A stretch of 64,000 nucleotides of DNA from Oscillospiraceae bacterium (GCA_902779945.1 CACZDN010000001.1:62001-126000); one strand, 5' to 3'; positions 33,360-42,589 are shown, numbered from the stretch's first letter. Made by a program: numbers and translations. Notes: generated by a model from the sequence alone, not told the origin.

Positions 33360-33983
33360 TTATAATGACTCCTGCTCAGACAAAAGCTCCGGCGGGATGC
33401 GCCGGTCCCGGAAGTAGAACTCCCGGTCGCGCTCGCCGACGGGGCGCAGGACGCGGCAGGGGTTGCCCGCGGCGACGACGTTTGCGGGCAGATCCTTCGT
33501 CACGACGCTGCCCGCGCCGACGACGGTGTTGTCCCCGACGGTGACACCGGGCATGATCAGCGCGCCCGCACCGATCCAGCAGTTTCTCCCGATGCGCACC
33601 GGCATGTTGTACTGCAGTCCCCGCTCCCGCAGCTCCGGCAGGACGGGGTGCCCTGCCGTGGCAATGACCACGTTGGGGCCGAACATGCAGTTGTCGCCGA
33701 TGTAGATGTGCGTGTCGTCCACCAGCGTGAGGCCGAAATTGGCGTAGACGTTCCTGCCGAGGTGGACAAAGTGCCCGCCCCAGTTGGCGTGCAGAGGCGG
33801 CTCGATCCAGCAGCCCTCGCCGATCTCGGCGAACATCTCCCGCAGGAGAGCCGCGCGCCGCGCCTGCTCGCCCGGGCGGGTGAGGTTGTAGTCGAACTGC
33901 TTTTCAAGACACGGATACTGGACCGACAGCACGTCGGCCTCCATGGGGTCGTAGATTTCCCCGCTGTGCAGCTTTTCAAGCAT
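33360..33983 (-). CDS. Sugar O-acetyltransferase, maltose/galactoside type
   Basis: The 207-residue protein has the Maa/LacA N-terminal helical region (LHSGEIYDP) and left-handed beta-helix hexapeptide repeats with the catalytic His in ATAGHPV. It then has NCWIGAGALIMPGVTVGDNTVVGAGSVV-type turns and an AGNPCRVLRP end. It acetylates a sugar with acetyl-CoA as a trimer. The ATG at 33983 has AAAGGAG 8 bases before it; an in-frame upstream start at 34013 lacks a site. It is divergent from the CCA-adding enzyme gene. Confidence 0.9.
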   Translation of the reverse strand: MLEKLHSGEIYDPMEADVLSVQYPCLEKQFDYNLTRPGEQARRAALLREMFAEIGEGCWIEPPLHANWGGHFVHLGRNVYANFGLTLVDDTHIYIGDNCMFGPNVVIATAGHPVLPELRERGLQYNMPVRIGRNCWIGAGALIMPGVTVGDNTVVGAGSVVTKDLPANVVAAGNPCRVLRPVGERDREFYFRDRRIPPELLSEQESL

Positions 33984-34059
33984 GGCGGCGGCTCCTTTCG
34001 GCGTTGTAATCATGATAACGAAAACAAAAGCGTCTGTAAACAGGCAGAGGGGCAGGAAT

Positions 34060-35427
34060 ATGGACAGCAGCTATCAAATGGCGGTGCGTATCGCGGAGGC
34101 GGCGGCGAGGGCCGGGGGACGGACCTACTTCGTCGGCGGCTGCGTGCGCGATCGGCTCATGGGCATTGCAAGCAAGGATCTCGACATCGAGGTCCACGGC
34201 GTCGATTTCGACACACTCTGGCACATTCTCGACAGCCTGGGCAAGCCCCTGACCATGGGGGCGAGCTTCGGCGTCATGGGCCTCAAAGGCTGCGCCCTGG
34301 ACGTGGCCATGCCGCGTGCGGAGCGGGCCGTCGGCCGCGGCCACCGGGACTTCGCCGTCAGCGTCGACCCCTTCCTCGGCGAGGAGAGGGCCGCCGCGCG
34401 CCGGGACTTCACCGTCAACGCCATGATGCAAAACGTCCTGACCGGGGAGCTTCTGGACTTCTTCGGCGGGCGGGACGATCTTGCAAAAAGGCGCCTGCGC
34501 CATGTAAACGATCAGAGCTTCCCGGAGGACCCGCTGCGCGTCTTCCGCGGGGCGCAGTTCGCGGCGCGCTTTGGCTTTGCGATCGCGCCGGAGACGCGCG
34601 CCCTGTGCCGGCAAATGTCCGTCAGGGACCTGGCCGGGGAGCGCGTGATGGGGGAGCTGGAAAAGGCTCTCCTGCAGGCGGAGAAGCCCTCCGTGTTCTT
34701 CACCGAGCTGCGGGAGATGGGCCGGCTCTCCGTCTGGTTTTCTGAGACGGAGGCGTTGATCGCCGTCCCACAGCCGCCGCGGCACCACCCGGAGGGGGAC
34801 GTCTGGAATCACACCATGCAGGTATTGGACAGTGCGGCGCGGCTTCGCGGTGGGAGCGAATATCCCCTGGCGCTGATGCTCGCCGCGCTCTGCCACGATT
34901 TCGGCAAGGCGGTCAGCACCGCGGAGCGGGACGGACAGCTCCACGCCTACGGGCATGAGCGGGCGGGCCTCCCGATCGCGGAGCGCTTTCTCCGCCGGCT
35001 CACGAACGAGACGAGACTGCTGCGCGCGGTCCTCAATCTCACGGAGCTCCATATGCAGCCGAATATGCTGGTCGGAATGGACTCGGGCGCGCGGGCCTAT
35101 ATGAAGCTCTTTGACGCGGCCCTCTGTCCGGAGGAGCTGCTGTTCCTGTCGAAGGCGGACTATCTCGGCCGCGGCGGCGCGGGAACGGAAGCGGACTACG
35201 CCCCGACGGAGGAGAAGCTGCGCGCCATGCTCGGCCTCTACCGGGAGCGCATGGCAGCGGACCACGTCATGGGCCGCGATCTGGCCGAGGCCGGGATCAG
35301 CCCCGGACCGCTCTACGGCGAGGCTCTGCGCTACGCCCATAAGCTGCGCCTCGCGGGCGTCCCAAAAGACGAACAGCTCCGCCAGACCCTGGGCCACCTC
35401 CGGGCGCTTGCGAGGAAGGGGTCATAG
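34060..35427 (+). CDS. cca: CCA-adding tRNA nucleotidyltransferase with HD domain
   Basis: The 455-residue enzyme has the nucleotidyltransferase loop FVGGCVRDRLMG with DLDIEV (two catalytic Asp), RRDFTVNAM, the amino-acid template-like DPLRVFRGAQFAARFGF, and a C-terminal HD domain (HNHTMQ-type, then LCHDFGK near 290). It adds or repairs the 3' CCA of tRNAs; the HD part may remove cyclic phosphate. The ATG at 34060 follows GAGGGGCAGGAAT; earlier in-frame starts lie inside the divergent promoter region. It converges with the next gene at a 3-bp gap. Confidence 0.92.
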   Translation: MDSSYQMAVRIAEAAARAGGRTYFVGGCVRDRLMGIASKDLDIEVHGVDFDTLWHILDSLGKPLTMGASFGVMGLKGCALDVAMPRAERAVGRGHRDFAVSVDPFLGEERAAARRDFTVNAMMQNVLTGELLDFFGGRDDLAKRRLRHVNDQSFPEDPLRVFRGAQFAARFGFAIAPETRALCRQMSVRDLAGERVMGELEKALLQAEKPSVFFTELREMGRLSVWFSETEALIAVPQPPRHHPEGDVWNHTMQVLDSAARLRGGSEYPLALMLAALCHDFGKAVSTAERDGQLHAYGHERAGLPIAERFLRRLTNETRLLRAVLNLTELHMQPNMLVGMDSGARAYMKLFDAALCPEELLFLSKADYLGRGGAGTEADYAPTEEKLRAMLGLYRERMAADHVMGRDLAEAGISPGPLYGEALRYAHKLRLAGVPKDEQLRQTLGHLRALARKGS

Positions 35428-35430
35428 CGC

Positions 35431-35931
35431 TCACTTCGGCAGCATGGACTCCGGGATGCGTTTGATCAGGATTTTCGCAGCCGTGCCGGTGACGAGGCCG
35501 GTGACCACGCCGACCAGCATCAGCGCGCCCATGTAGTAGACGAGCCTGTCCGTTTTCAGGATCAGCATCGCCGCGCAGACCTGGCCGACGTTGTGCATCA
35601 CCGCGCCCGCGACCGCGACCGCCGCGAGGCCGAAGCCCTTCGACTTATACAGAACACACATCGCGAGCATACTCAGGACGCCCCCCGCGAGGGCGTAGAG
35701 CATCGCGCCGACGCCCGAGAACAGGAGCGCCGACAGCAGCACCTTCACGAGCATCAGCCCGACTGCCCAGGGGACGCCCAGCCAGCAGATCGCGAGGATG
35801 AGCACGCTGTTTGAAAGCCCCAGCTTGACGCCCGGCACTCCCGTGGGGATCAGGCTCTCCACATAGCCGAGCATGAGCATCACCGTGACGAGGAGCGCGG
35901 ACAGCGCGAGCCGCCGTGTGCCGCTTCTCAT
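35431..35931 (-). CDS. Gx transporter family membrane protein
   Basis: The 166-residue, five- or six-segment membrane protein matches the family once called heptaprenyl diphosphate synthase component I (now Gx transporter; ECF S-component-like). It has GVPGVKLGLSNSVLIL near the N-terminus and a GAVMHNVGQ segment. These occur with NusG-II, FMN-binding and ApbE proteins in anaerobes, suggesting a link to flavin or redox cofactor export. The start overlaps the NusG-II gene by 4 bp (ATGA). Confidence 0.88.
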   Translation of the reverse strand: MRSGTRRLALSALLVTVMLMLGYVESLIPTGVPGVKLGLSNSVLILAICWLGVPWAVGLMLVKVLLSALLFSGVGAMLYALAGGVLSMLAMCVLYKSKGFGLAAVAVAGAVMHNVGQVCAAMLILKTDRLVYYMGALMLVGVVTGLVTGTAAKILIKRIPESMLPK

Positions 35932-36455
35932 GGCGCCTCCTCTCCCGCCTCGGCGTACATCTCCAGAAGACGCGCCTCGGTCTCGTCTCTGGTCAGAAGC
36001 TCCAGCGAGAGCCCGTGCGGCAGGCAGATTACCATATTGAAAAGGATACGGCTGCCGCGGTTATCCAGGGTGACCTCGCCCTGCTCCACGCAGTTTTGGT
36101 TGTCGCAGTTGGAGGACTCCATATAAAAGCTGTTTTTGCCGATGTGGATCACGTTCTCGCTCCCGTCCTGCTGCGCGATGCGGAAAGCGTTGTCCCCGTT
36201 GAGCGGGATGGGGGAGTAGACGCCGCTGCCCGTCGTCACCATCAGATAGGACTCGGCAGGGTATTCCTCAAAATAAGCCCGGACGGATTCGCGCACAAAG
36301 TCCGCGTATTCCGCGGTCTCCGCGCGCTCCGCAGGCACCGCCGTTTCGGCCGGGGCCGGGACCGCCGCGGGGCGGGACATACGCCCGTACAACAGCAGAA
36401 GCAGCGCCGCGGCGATCACGGCGGCGATCAGAATGAGATCTTTTTTCCGGGTCAC
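35928..36455 (-). CDS. NusG domain II-containing membrane-anchored protein
   Basis: This 175-residue protein has one N-terminal membrane anchor (about 7-23), a Pro/Ala-rich linker and an extracytoplasmic NusG-II domain with the typical cysteine pair and tail: SSNCDNQNCVEQGEVTL, then MVICLPHGLSLEL. The domain function is unknown, but it travels with Gx transporters and extracellular flavoproteins. It overlaps the genes on both sides by 4 bp (LysR upstream, Gx downstream), so all three are translated together. Confidence 0.88.
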   Translation of the reverse strand: MTRKKDLILIAAVIAAALLLLLYGRMSRPAAVPAPAETAVPAERAETAEYADFVRESVRAYFEEYPAESYLMVTTGSGVYSPIPLNGDNAFRIAQQDGSENVIHIGKNSFYMESSNCDNQNCVEQGEVTLDNRGSRILFNMVICLPHGLSLELLTRDETEARLLEMYAEAGEEAP

Positions 36456-37360
36456 AGGACGGCCCCCCTCTCCTTCAGGGTCCCGTAGGTGGGACTCGAC
36501 ACGATGTAGTCCCGAAAGCGCTCCATCAGCGGGCGGTAGCGCGCCTCATCCTCCTTGCGGCAGGCGGCGCCGATGCTCACGCAGGGCGCGTCCTCGATGC
36601 GGAGCCTGACGAAGCCCTCGTTCGTCTCGAGAAAGCTCAGGGACGAGATGGGATAGGCGTTGATCTGACACAGCGCGTCCGCCTGGTCGGGGTGCTGATA
36701 GTCCAGGAAGCTGCTGTGTGGACAGCAGCGCTCCCAGAGCTTCCGCATCTCCCGGTCGTTCTTCCCGGCGGTCCGCCGGCTGCTGCGCAGGATGGTCTGC
36801 CCGTCGAGCTCGGACGCCCGCACGCTCTCCCGCCCGGCGAGAGGGTGCTTCTCCGACACGATCACGCAGTTGCGGCAGCGGAAGATGGGCAGCGTGAAAA
36901 AGCGCTCGTCCGCGTCCTCGATCTCGCTGAGCAGGGACAGGTCCGCCCGACGGTTGAGCAGGGCGGCGCCGCTGTCCAGAAGCCGGCAGGAGACAAAGGA
37001 GAAATCAAGCCTCTCGTTCTGCGCCTTCATCGCCTCGCAGGCGCGGATGATATAGTTGCGCGTGTAGTGGAAGATGGCGACGCGCACGATCTGCTTCTTG
37101 CGCGTGACCTCCCGCGCGCTTGACACGGCACTCTCATACAGCAGGGGGATGCTCTGCGTCTGCTGATAGAAGATCTCCCCCTGCTCGGTCAGCGTCACGC
37201 CGAAGGCGGAGCGCTCAAAGATCGTAAAGCCGATCTCTGCCTCCATCGCGGCGATCTGCCGCGTGAGCGTGGAGGTGGAAACAAAGCACTGCTCGGCCGC
37301 CTTCTTGAAGCTCTTCTTGTTGACGATCACATCCAGAATTTCAAGCTGGCGTATGTCCAT
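36452..37360 (-). CDS. LysR-family regulator
   Basis: The 302-residue protein has a winged HTH at 1-60 (LEILDVIVNKKSFKKAAEQCFVSTSTLTRQIAAME) and a periplasmic-binding-like effector domain. The ATG at 37360 follows GGGAGG by 10 bases; the frame runs on upstream without support. It is divergent from the exported OYE-type flavoenzyme and fused into an operon with NusG-II and Gx. It therefore probably controls the flavoenzyme pair in response to their substrate. Confidence 0.9.
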   Translation of the reverse strand: MDIRQLEILDVIVNKKSFKKAAEQCFVSTSTLTRQIAAMEAEIGFTIFERSAFGVTLTEQGEIFYQQTQSIPLLYESAVSSAREVTRKKQIVRVAIFHYTRNYIIRACEAMKAQNERLDFSFVSCRLLDSGAALLNRRADLSLLSEIEDADERFFTLPIFRCRNCVIVSEKHPLAGRESVRASELDGQTILRSSRRTAGKNDREMRKLWERCCPHSSFLDYQHPDQADALCQINAYPISSLSFLETNEGFVRLRIEDAPCVSIGAACRKEDEARYRPLMERFRDYIVSSPTYGTLKERGAVL

Positions 37361-37480
37361 GGGCGGCGCCTCCCTCTCCTGTTTGTCATGGCGATACCGC
37401 ACGATCCCCGAGAAAACAGGGGGCCCGGCAAAGCCGGATTCGCGGCATCCGTATACGGCAGGTTTATTATAGCAAAATGC

Positions 37481-37511
37481 AATGGGCTTTGCAAGATACG
37501 CAAAGCCCATT
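37481..37511. promoter_or_regulatory. 12-bp perfect inverted repeat in the divergent LysR/flavoenzyme region
   Basis: AATGGGCTTTGC (37481-37492) pairs with GCAAAGCCCATT (37500-37511), followed by TCTTTT. It may be an attenuator in the flavoenzyme leader, or a palindromic regulator site; LysR T-N11-A sites are not obvious. Confidence 0.5.
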
Positions 37512-37575
37512 TCTTTTCAGCAGTGTTATAATCTTAACAGCCCACTACAAAAAATTCAATCAGGAGGGGTACATC

Positions 37576-39777
37576 ATGAACATTTCAAGACGCGATTTCC
37601 TGAAAGGGACCGCCGCCGGGGCCCTTGGCCTCGCCGCGACCAGTCTGCTCAGCCCGGTTTCTGCCTTTGCCGAGGAGAAGGCCGCTGAGGAGAAGAGCGT
37701 CCATCAGGTGCTCGCAGGCATGAACCCGCAGAACTATGACTTCCGCGATCCGAATTCCGATCTCTCCGCGATTTTCAGCCCGTGGAAGTTCGGCGGTCTG
37801 ACGCTCAGCCACCGCATGGTGAAGTCCGCCGCGGGCTCCGACACGCAGAAGGGCAGCGAGGAGGAGGCTGTCGAGTACTATGCCAACTTTGCCAAGGGCG
37901 GCGTGGAGATGGTCTGGGTCGAGGACTTCCTGAAGTTCCACGACAACTTCCCCAGCGCCCGTGCCACTGCGATCGAGGATTCCCATGTCAAGGCCGTTGT
38001 CGACGGCGTGCACGCCGCCGGCGGCTACATCGGCTACCAGCTCAGCTGCATGGGCCGCTCCTTCTCCGGCTTCGACGCCGCCAAAGCCGCACAGTATGAG
38101 TCCGCCTTTGCCGAGCATCTGACCCGTGAGGAGGTCAAGCTCGTCCAGGCCGACTTCATCAACGGCGCGAAGAAGATGAAGGACCTCGGCTTCGACGCCG
38201 TCGAGATCAACGCCGCCGGCAACAACATCGGCCAGGCCTTCTTCTCCCGCCAGCGCAATCACAGGGACGACGAGTACGGCCCCCAGAGCTTTGAAAACCG
38301 CGCCCGCTTCGTCGGCGAGATCATCACCGGCATCAAGGAGGTCTGCGGGAAGGACTTCCCGGTCCAGGTCCTCTTCAACGGCATCGAGGAGAACGACATC
38401 AACATCGGCGAGGCCGATCTCTCCACCACCGTCGAGGAGAACTGCCTGATCTGCAAGTCCCTCGAGGACTTCGGCGCCGACTCCCTGCATGTGCGTCTCG
38501 GCGTGTTCCGTATGCACGTATGTCAGTTCGCCTCCGACCTGTACTTCACCGGCAACGGCATCATCGGCACCGCGGCCAACGGCACCCGCTTCGACTTCTC
38601 CAGGCACTTTGAGGGCAAGCTGCTCGCCAATCACGACGCCTACGGCATGATGCTCAAGGTCGCCCAGGAGATCAAGCAGCATGTCTCCATCCCCGTCGGC
38701 ACCGTCACCTGCATGAACCCGGCCCACGCGCCCAAGTTCTTTAACGACGCCATCGCCAACGGCATGTGCGACTTCTTCATCATGAACCGCCCGCTCACCG
38801 TTGACACCGAGTACGTCAACAAGCTCCGTGAGGGCCGCCTCGACGAGATCGCGCCCTGCACCCGCTGCATGCACTGCCACTTCGACTATGACGAAGAGGG
38901 CAAGACCTATGAGCACTGCCGCGTCAACGCCGCCACGCAGAGAGCCTGGCACGCCGACATGCCCGAGGGCGCGACCCCGCTGCCCGCGGACGGCGACAAG
39001 AAGGTCATGGTCATCGGCGGCGGCCCCGCCGGCATGGAGGCCGCCCGCATCGCGGCTCAGCGCGGCTACGACGTGACGCTCTACGAAAAGAACGGGATGC
39101 TCGGCGGTCTGCTCACCTTCGCCAACATCATCAAGGGACCGCATGAGAATCTGGACGATCTCAAGAAGTACCTGATCCGCCAGCAGGAGCTCAAGGGCGT
39201 CAAGGTCGTCACCGGCACCGAGGTCACCAAAGAGCTCATCGAGAAGGAGGCACCCGACTACGTGGTGCTCGCCGTCGGCGGCAAGCGGCCCGGGCTGGAG
39301 CTCTCCTCCAACGGCGCGACCACCGTCATCTCCCTCGACGACATCGCCGCCACAAAGGTTGGCGAGCATGTGACCATCCTCGGCGGCAACGCCCAGGCTG
39401 TGGACACCGCCCAGTATCTGATCGCCCAGGGCAAGCACGTCACCATGGTCTCCCCGGAGGGCAAGGACAAGCTCGACAAAGGCCAGTCCTCCTGGGTCAA
39501 GCAGTTCACCATCCCCATGCTGTACGCCAACGGCATGCGCCTCTGGCCGAACGCCTCCATCAAGGAAGTGCGCGACGGCGAGGTCGTCATCGCGGGCGAG
39601 ACCGGCTGCGACATCGTCGTCGCCTGCGAGACCGTGATCGACGCGCGCGACATGCTGCCCAACACCGCCCTCATCGACGGGCTCTCCATCCCCGCCGTGG
39701 CGGTCGGCGACTGCAACAAACCCTTCAACATTGCCGAGGCGATCGCCGCCGGCAACATCGCCGCAAGAAAGATCTGA
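37576..39777 (+). CDS. Tat-exported OYE-type NADH:flavin oxidoreductase (2,4-dienoyl-CoA reductase-like)
   Basis: The 733-residue protein starts with a Tat signal (SRRDFLKG, then a hydrophobic run ending AFAEE). The mature part has an FMN TIM barrel of the Old Yellow Enzyme type (FSPWKFGGLTLSHRMVKSA), a 4Fe-4S site at C428, C431, C434 and C448, and FAD/NAD Rossmann folds (VIGGGPAGMEAARIA). Relatives reduce C=C bonds in enoates, bile acids or bilirubin. Export of a folded, cofactor-loaded enzyme fits respiration on an external substrate. GGAGGGG lies 8 bases before the ATG. It lies 125 bp upstream of a second exported reductase. Confidence 0.9.
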   Translation: MNISRRDFLKGTAAGALGLAATSLLSPVSAFAEEKAAEEKSVHQVLAGMNPQNYDFRDPNSDLSAIFSPWKFGGLTLSHRMVKSAAGSDTQKGSEEEAVEYYANFAKGGVEMVWVEDFLKFHDNFPSARATAIEDSHVKAVVDGVHAAGGYIGYQLSCMGRSFSGFDAAKAAQYESAFAEHLTREEVKLVQADFINGAKKMKDLGFDAVEINAAGNNIGQAFFSRQRNHRDDEYGPQSFENRARFVGEIITGIKEVCGKDFPVQVLFNGIEENDINIGEADLSTTVEENCLICKSLEDFGADSLHVRLGVFRMHVCQFASDLYFTGNGIIGTAANGTRFDFSRHFEGKLLANHDAYGMMLKVAQEIKQHVSIPVGTVTCMNPAHAPKFFNDAIANGMCDFFIMNRPLTVDTEYVNKLREGRLDEIAPCTRCMHCHFDYDEEGKTYEHCRVNAATQRAWHADMPEGATPLPADGDKKVMVIGGGPAGMEAARIAAQRGYDVTLYEKNGMLGGLLTFANIIKGPHENLDDLKKYLIRQQELKGVKVVTGTEVTKELIEKEAPDYVVLAVGGKRPGLELSSNGATTVISLDDIAATKVGEHVTILGGNAQAVDTAQYLIAQGKHVTMVSPEGKDKLDKGQSSWVKQFTIPMLYANGMRLWPNASIKEVRDGEVVIAGETGCDIVVACETVIDARDMLPNTALIDGLSIPAVAVGDCNKPFNIAEAIAAGNIAARKI

Positions 39778-39799
39778 AGCAGGCGCGCCGCCGAGCCTG

Positions 39800-39866
39800 C
39801 CATCCCGGGCGAAGCGAAGGCGAAGCATTCTTCGCCGCTTCGCTCCCCGGATGGCACGGAAAAAGC
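39800..39866 (+). terminator. Large hairpin between the two flavoenzyme genes
   Basis: GCCATCCCGGGCGAAGCG and CGCTTCGCTCCCCGGATGGC form an imperfect stem followed by AAAAAG. It may stabilise the upstream message or attenuate read-through into the next gene. The motif resembles a dispersed chromosomal hairpin also seen near 62290-62360. Confidence 0.5.
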
Positions 39867-39902
39867 GGCGCCGTGCCGTAAAAATGATCAGGAGGATCCG
39901 TT

Positions 39903-42101
39903 ATGAAAAAATTCATTTCTCTCTGCCTCTGCGTCTGTCTGGTGCTCTCCCTGGCCGCTGTCGGCCATGCCGAGAGCTTCACGCCCGGCACCTATGAGGC
40001 GTCCGCCCACGGCTTCGGCGGCGAGGTCACCGTCAAACTGACGGTCGACGCTGAGAAGGTCACCGGGATCGAGATCGTCGGTGACGGCGAGACCCCGACC
40101 GTCGGCGGCGAGGCCATCGTACACTTCAACGAGCGCCTTGCGGGCATCAGCTCCGCCGACGACTTTGACGCCGTCTCCGGCGCGACCTTCACCTCCACCG
40201 CGGTCAAGACCGCGGTCGCGGAGTGCCTGCGCCAGGCGAAGGGCGAGGCCGCCGACGAGGGTGCTCCCCTCACGGACGGCACCTACCAGGGCGAGGGCTT
40301 CGGCTTCAATCTCACCAAGCGCGTCCCCGTGACCGTCGAGGTCAGGGACGGCAGGCTCGCCTCGGTCGAGGTGGGTGAAAACGGCGAGACCAACGGCTTC
40401 ATCGACACCGTGATCGCCAAATTCATCCCCCGCGTGCTGGACAGCCAGAGCCTGGCCGTCGACGCCATCACCGGCGCGACCGCCACGTCCAACGGCGTGC
40501 GCCAGGGCATCGAGAACGCCCTGAAGGACGCCGGCATGGATCTGGCCGGCATGTACACGCCCATCCCCAAAACAAACGCCGCCGAGGAATATGAGACCGA
40601 CGTGCTCGTCATCGGCATGGGCTCCTCCGGCACGACGGCGGCCCTCTCCGCCGCTGAGAAGGGCGTCTCCGTCCTTGCCATCGACAAGGCCGGCAAGTGG
40701 GGCGGCACCGGCGCAACGACCTCCGGCCCCGCAAACATCAACGCCCCCAGCCAGGTGGCGTCCGAGATCGTCGACTGGAAGGACCCGATCCAGGGCCAGC
40801 ACACGAAGGCCCCCGGCGAGCCGCTGGTGGACGCGGACGCGCTCTATGAGACATGGCTCGACTACACCACCGTCGACGGCGTCCAGGGCGCCAAGCCCGA
40901 GCTCATCGCCAAGGTGATCTACGAGTCCGGCGAGACCTGCGACTGGCTCCAGGAGTACGGCTTCGCCTTCGGCCCGGCTGTCGGCTTCGTCGGCGGCAAG
41001 TGGGCGATCTTCTCCTCCTACGTCGGCAACAAGGCCCTCACCGAGAGCTACTTTGCCGCGGCCTATGACAAGTACGTCCAGATGGGCGGCAAGTACATGC
41101 TCGAGACCGAGGCGACCGATCTCCTCTTTGAGGACGGCAGCTGCGTCGGCGTCAAGGCTGTCAAGGCGGACGGCACGGACGTGACCATCCGCGCCAAGGC
41201 GGTGCTCTGCTGCTCCGGCGGCTACGCCGGCAGCGAGGAGCTGCAGCGCCGCTTCACCGGCGATGCCTACAAGCTCTACGGCATGTACACCAACGACGGC
41301 AAGATGATCCGCTCCGCGGTCGATAACGGCGCCGCCACCTACAGCATCGGCATCTACCCGATGTCCCACTTCGTGGCCCCCAGCCAGATCACGACCTGCT
41401 TCTCCTTCGCGGACAACGATATCCCCTACGGCCTCATCTGCACCGCCGAGGGCATGGCTGTCAACCGCAACGGCGACCGCTTTATTGACGAGTCTTCGAT
41501 CTCCATGGAGGCTTTCTATCAGGGCAGCAAGTTCTTCTACGTCTACTCCGCCGACCAGATCGACGTGCTGCGCGAGAAGGGCCTGAGCGCCAACGCCTCC
41601 GGCAGATATCTGTCCCAGGGCGGCATCGTGGCCGACACCCCGCTTGAGAATATCGACGCCGTGATCGACTACGGCGTGGACGCGGGCTTCATCTACAAGG
41701 CCGCCACGCTGGACAAGCTGGCCGAACAGCTCGGCGTCCCGGCCGAGAACCTCAAGGCATCCGTCGCCGGCTACAAGCCCGACGGCGACGCCTTCAACAA
41801 GGCCCCCGAGAAGTTCGAGCGCCTCGGCACCATCGCGGACGACGCCACGTACTACGTGGCCTTCACCGGCTGCCCGTACATCTACAGCACCTGCGGCGGT
41901 CTCGACGTGAACGAGAACTTCCAGGTCCTCAACACCGAGGGCGAGGTCATCCCCGGCCTCTTCGCCTGCGGTACCGACAGCATGGGCGTCCTCTTCAACG
42001 AGCAGAAGGCCTACACCAACTACGGCGGCTGCGCCCAGGGCTACTGCTTCGTCTCCGGCCGTGACGCCGGCGCCTTTGCCGCGGAGCAGATCCTCGGATA
42101 A
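39903..42101 (+). CDS. Secreted flavoprotein reductase with two FMN-binding domains and FAD domain
   Basis: The 732-residue protein has a Sec signal (1-23) and two FMN-binding domains with flavinylation motifs DAVSGATFT (T95) and DAITGATAT (T193). Next comes a fumarate reductase/urocanate reductase FAD domain from about residue 230 (VLVIGMGSSGTTAAL, then KWGGTGATTSG). ApbE-type transferases attach FMN to the Thr. Such extracellular reductases take electrons from flavoproteins and reduce alkenes such as fumarate, urocanate or cinnamates. A duplicated FMN domain is less common than one. CAGGAGG lies 6 bases before the ATG. No ApbE gene lies in the window. Confidence 0.93.
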   Translation: MKKFISLCLCVCLVLSLAAVGHAESFTPGTYEASAHGFGGEVTVKLTVDAEKVTGIEIVGDGETPTVGGEAIVHFNERLAGISSADDFDAVSGATFTSTAVKTAVAECLRQAKGEAADEGAPLTDGTYQGEGFGFNLTKRVPVTVEVRDGRLASVEVGENGETNGFIDTVIAKFIPRVLDSQSLAVDAITGATATSNGVRQGIENALKDAGMDLAGMYTPIPKTNAAEEYETDVLVIGMGSSGTTAALSAAEKGVSVLAIDKAGKWGGTGATTSGPANINAPSQVASEIVDWKDPIQGQHTKAPGEPLVDADALYETWLDYTTVDGVQGAKPELIAKVIYESGETCDWLQEYGFAFGPAVGFVGGKWAIFSSYVGNKALTESYFAAAYDKYVQMGGKYMLETEATDLLFEDGSCVGVKAVKADGTDVTIRAKAVLCCSGGYAGSEELQRRFTGDAYKLYGMYTNDGKMIRSAVDNGAATYSIGIYPMSHFVAPSQITTCFSFADNDIPYGLICTAEGMAVNRNGDRFIDESSISMEAFYQGSKFFYVYSADQIDVLREKGLSANASGRYLSQGGIVADTPLENIDAVIDYGVDAGFIYKAATLDKLAEQLGVPAENLKASVAGYKPDGDAFNKAPEKFERLGTIADDATYYVAFTGCPYIYSTCGGLDVNENFQVLNTEGEVIPGLFACGTDSMGVLFNEQKAYTNYGGCAQGYCFVSGRDAGAFAAEQILG

Positions 42102-42156
42102 GCAGTCCCATACGGGCGATGCATGAATTGCCCGGCCAAATCGCAAAACCCTCCCG

Positions 42157-42192
42157 GGCGAATACGTGCAGCACACGTATTCGCCTTTTTTT
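42157..42192 (+). terminator. Rho-independent terminator of the flavoenzyme genes
   Basis: GGCGAATACGTG (42157-42168) pairs with CACGTATTCGCC (42174-42185), followed by TTTTTTT. Confidence 0.92.
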
Positions 42193-42214
42193 GCGCGGAT
42201 TTGCTCGCTGATGA

Positions 42215-42243
42215 TTGACTGCCGCAGGGATTTCCTCTATAAT
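42215..42243 (+). promoter_or_regulatory. Promoter of the double-glycine peptide gene
   Basis: A TTGACT -35 (42215-42220) and TATAAT -10 (42238-42243) are 17 bases apart. The 5' leader of about 115 bases contains GTCACtcgtGTGAC, a small palindrome. Confidence 0.7.
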
Positions 42244-42364
42244 GAAAAAAGAATCAAACACGGTCCCCCGCACGCTGCGGCCTGTGTCACTCGTGTGACG
42301 GTTCTGTGACATAAGCCGTGATAGAATACAAGCAAACCGAAGATCTTTTCAGGAGGTACTCACC

Positions 42365-42589
42365 ATGGAGAAAAGAAAGGTTGCCCTGAACGACGAGTTG
42401 TTGGAGTATATCAGCGGCGGCAGCAGTCAGGCACAGCCCCGGATCGTAATGTTGAGCGAACTGAAATCGCAGGAAATCAACAATTACCTCCTGGGACAAT
42501 GCCCGAACAAGGCGTGCAAACAATCGCTGGTAGCAAGCAGCGGCGGCGCCCTCTGCAAAAACTGCAACATCCTCTATGTGGGACCGTGA
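42365..42589 (+). CDS. Double-glycine leader peptide with four-cysteine tail
   Basis: The 74-residue protein has a bacteriocin/RiPP-type leader: LNDELLEYISGG, with GG at residues 18-19. The C-terminal part has C-x4-C-x12-C-x2-C (QCPNKACKQ... LCKNCN), which looks like a zinc ribbon or a disulfide/thioether scaffold. AGGAGG lies 8 bases before the ATG. No C39-peptidase exporter or modifying enzyme is adjacent, so it may rely on genes elsewhere. A strong promoter and a terminator frame it as a single-gene unit. Confidence 0.75.
   Translation: MEKRKVALNDELLEYISGGSSQAQPRIVMLSELKSQEINNYLLGQCPNKACKQSLVASSGGALCKNCNILYVGP

Noticed and set aside
37585-42176. Two very long open frames on the minus strand (about 750 codons each)
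   Set aside because: They lie exactly opposite the two flavoenzyme genes, have repetitive Ala/Asp/Val-rich composition and no motifs; they are by-products of GC-rich third positions.
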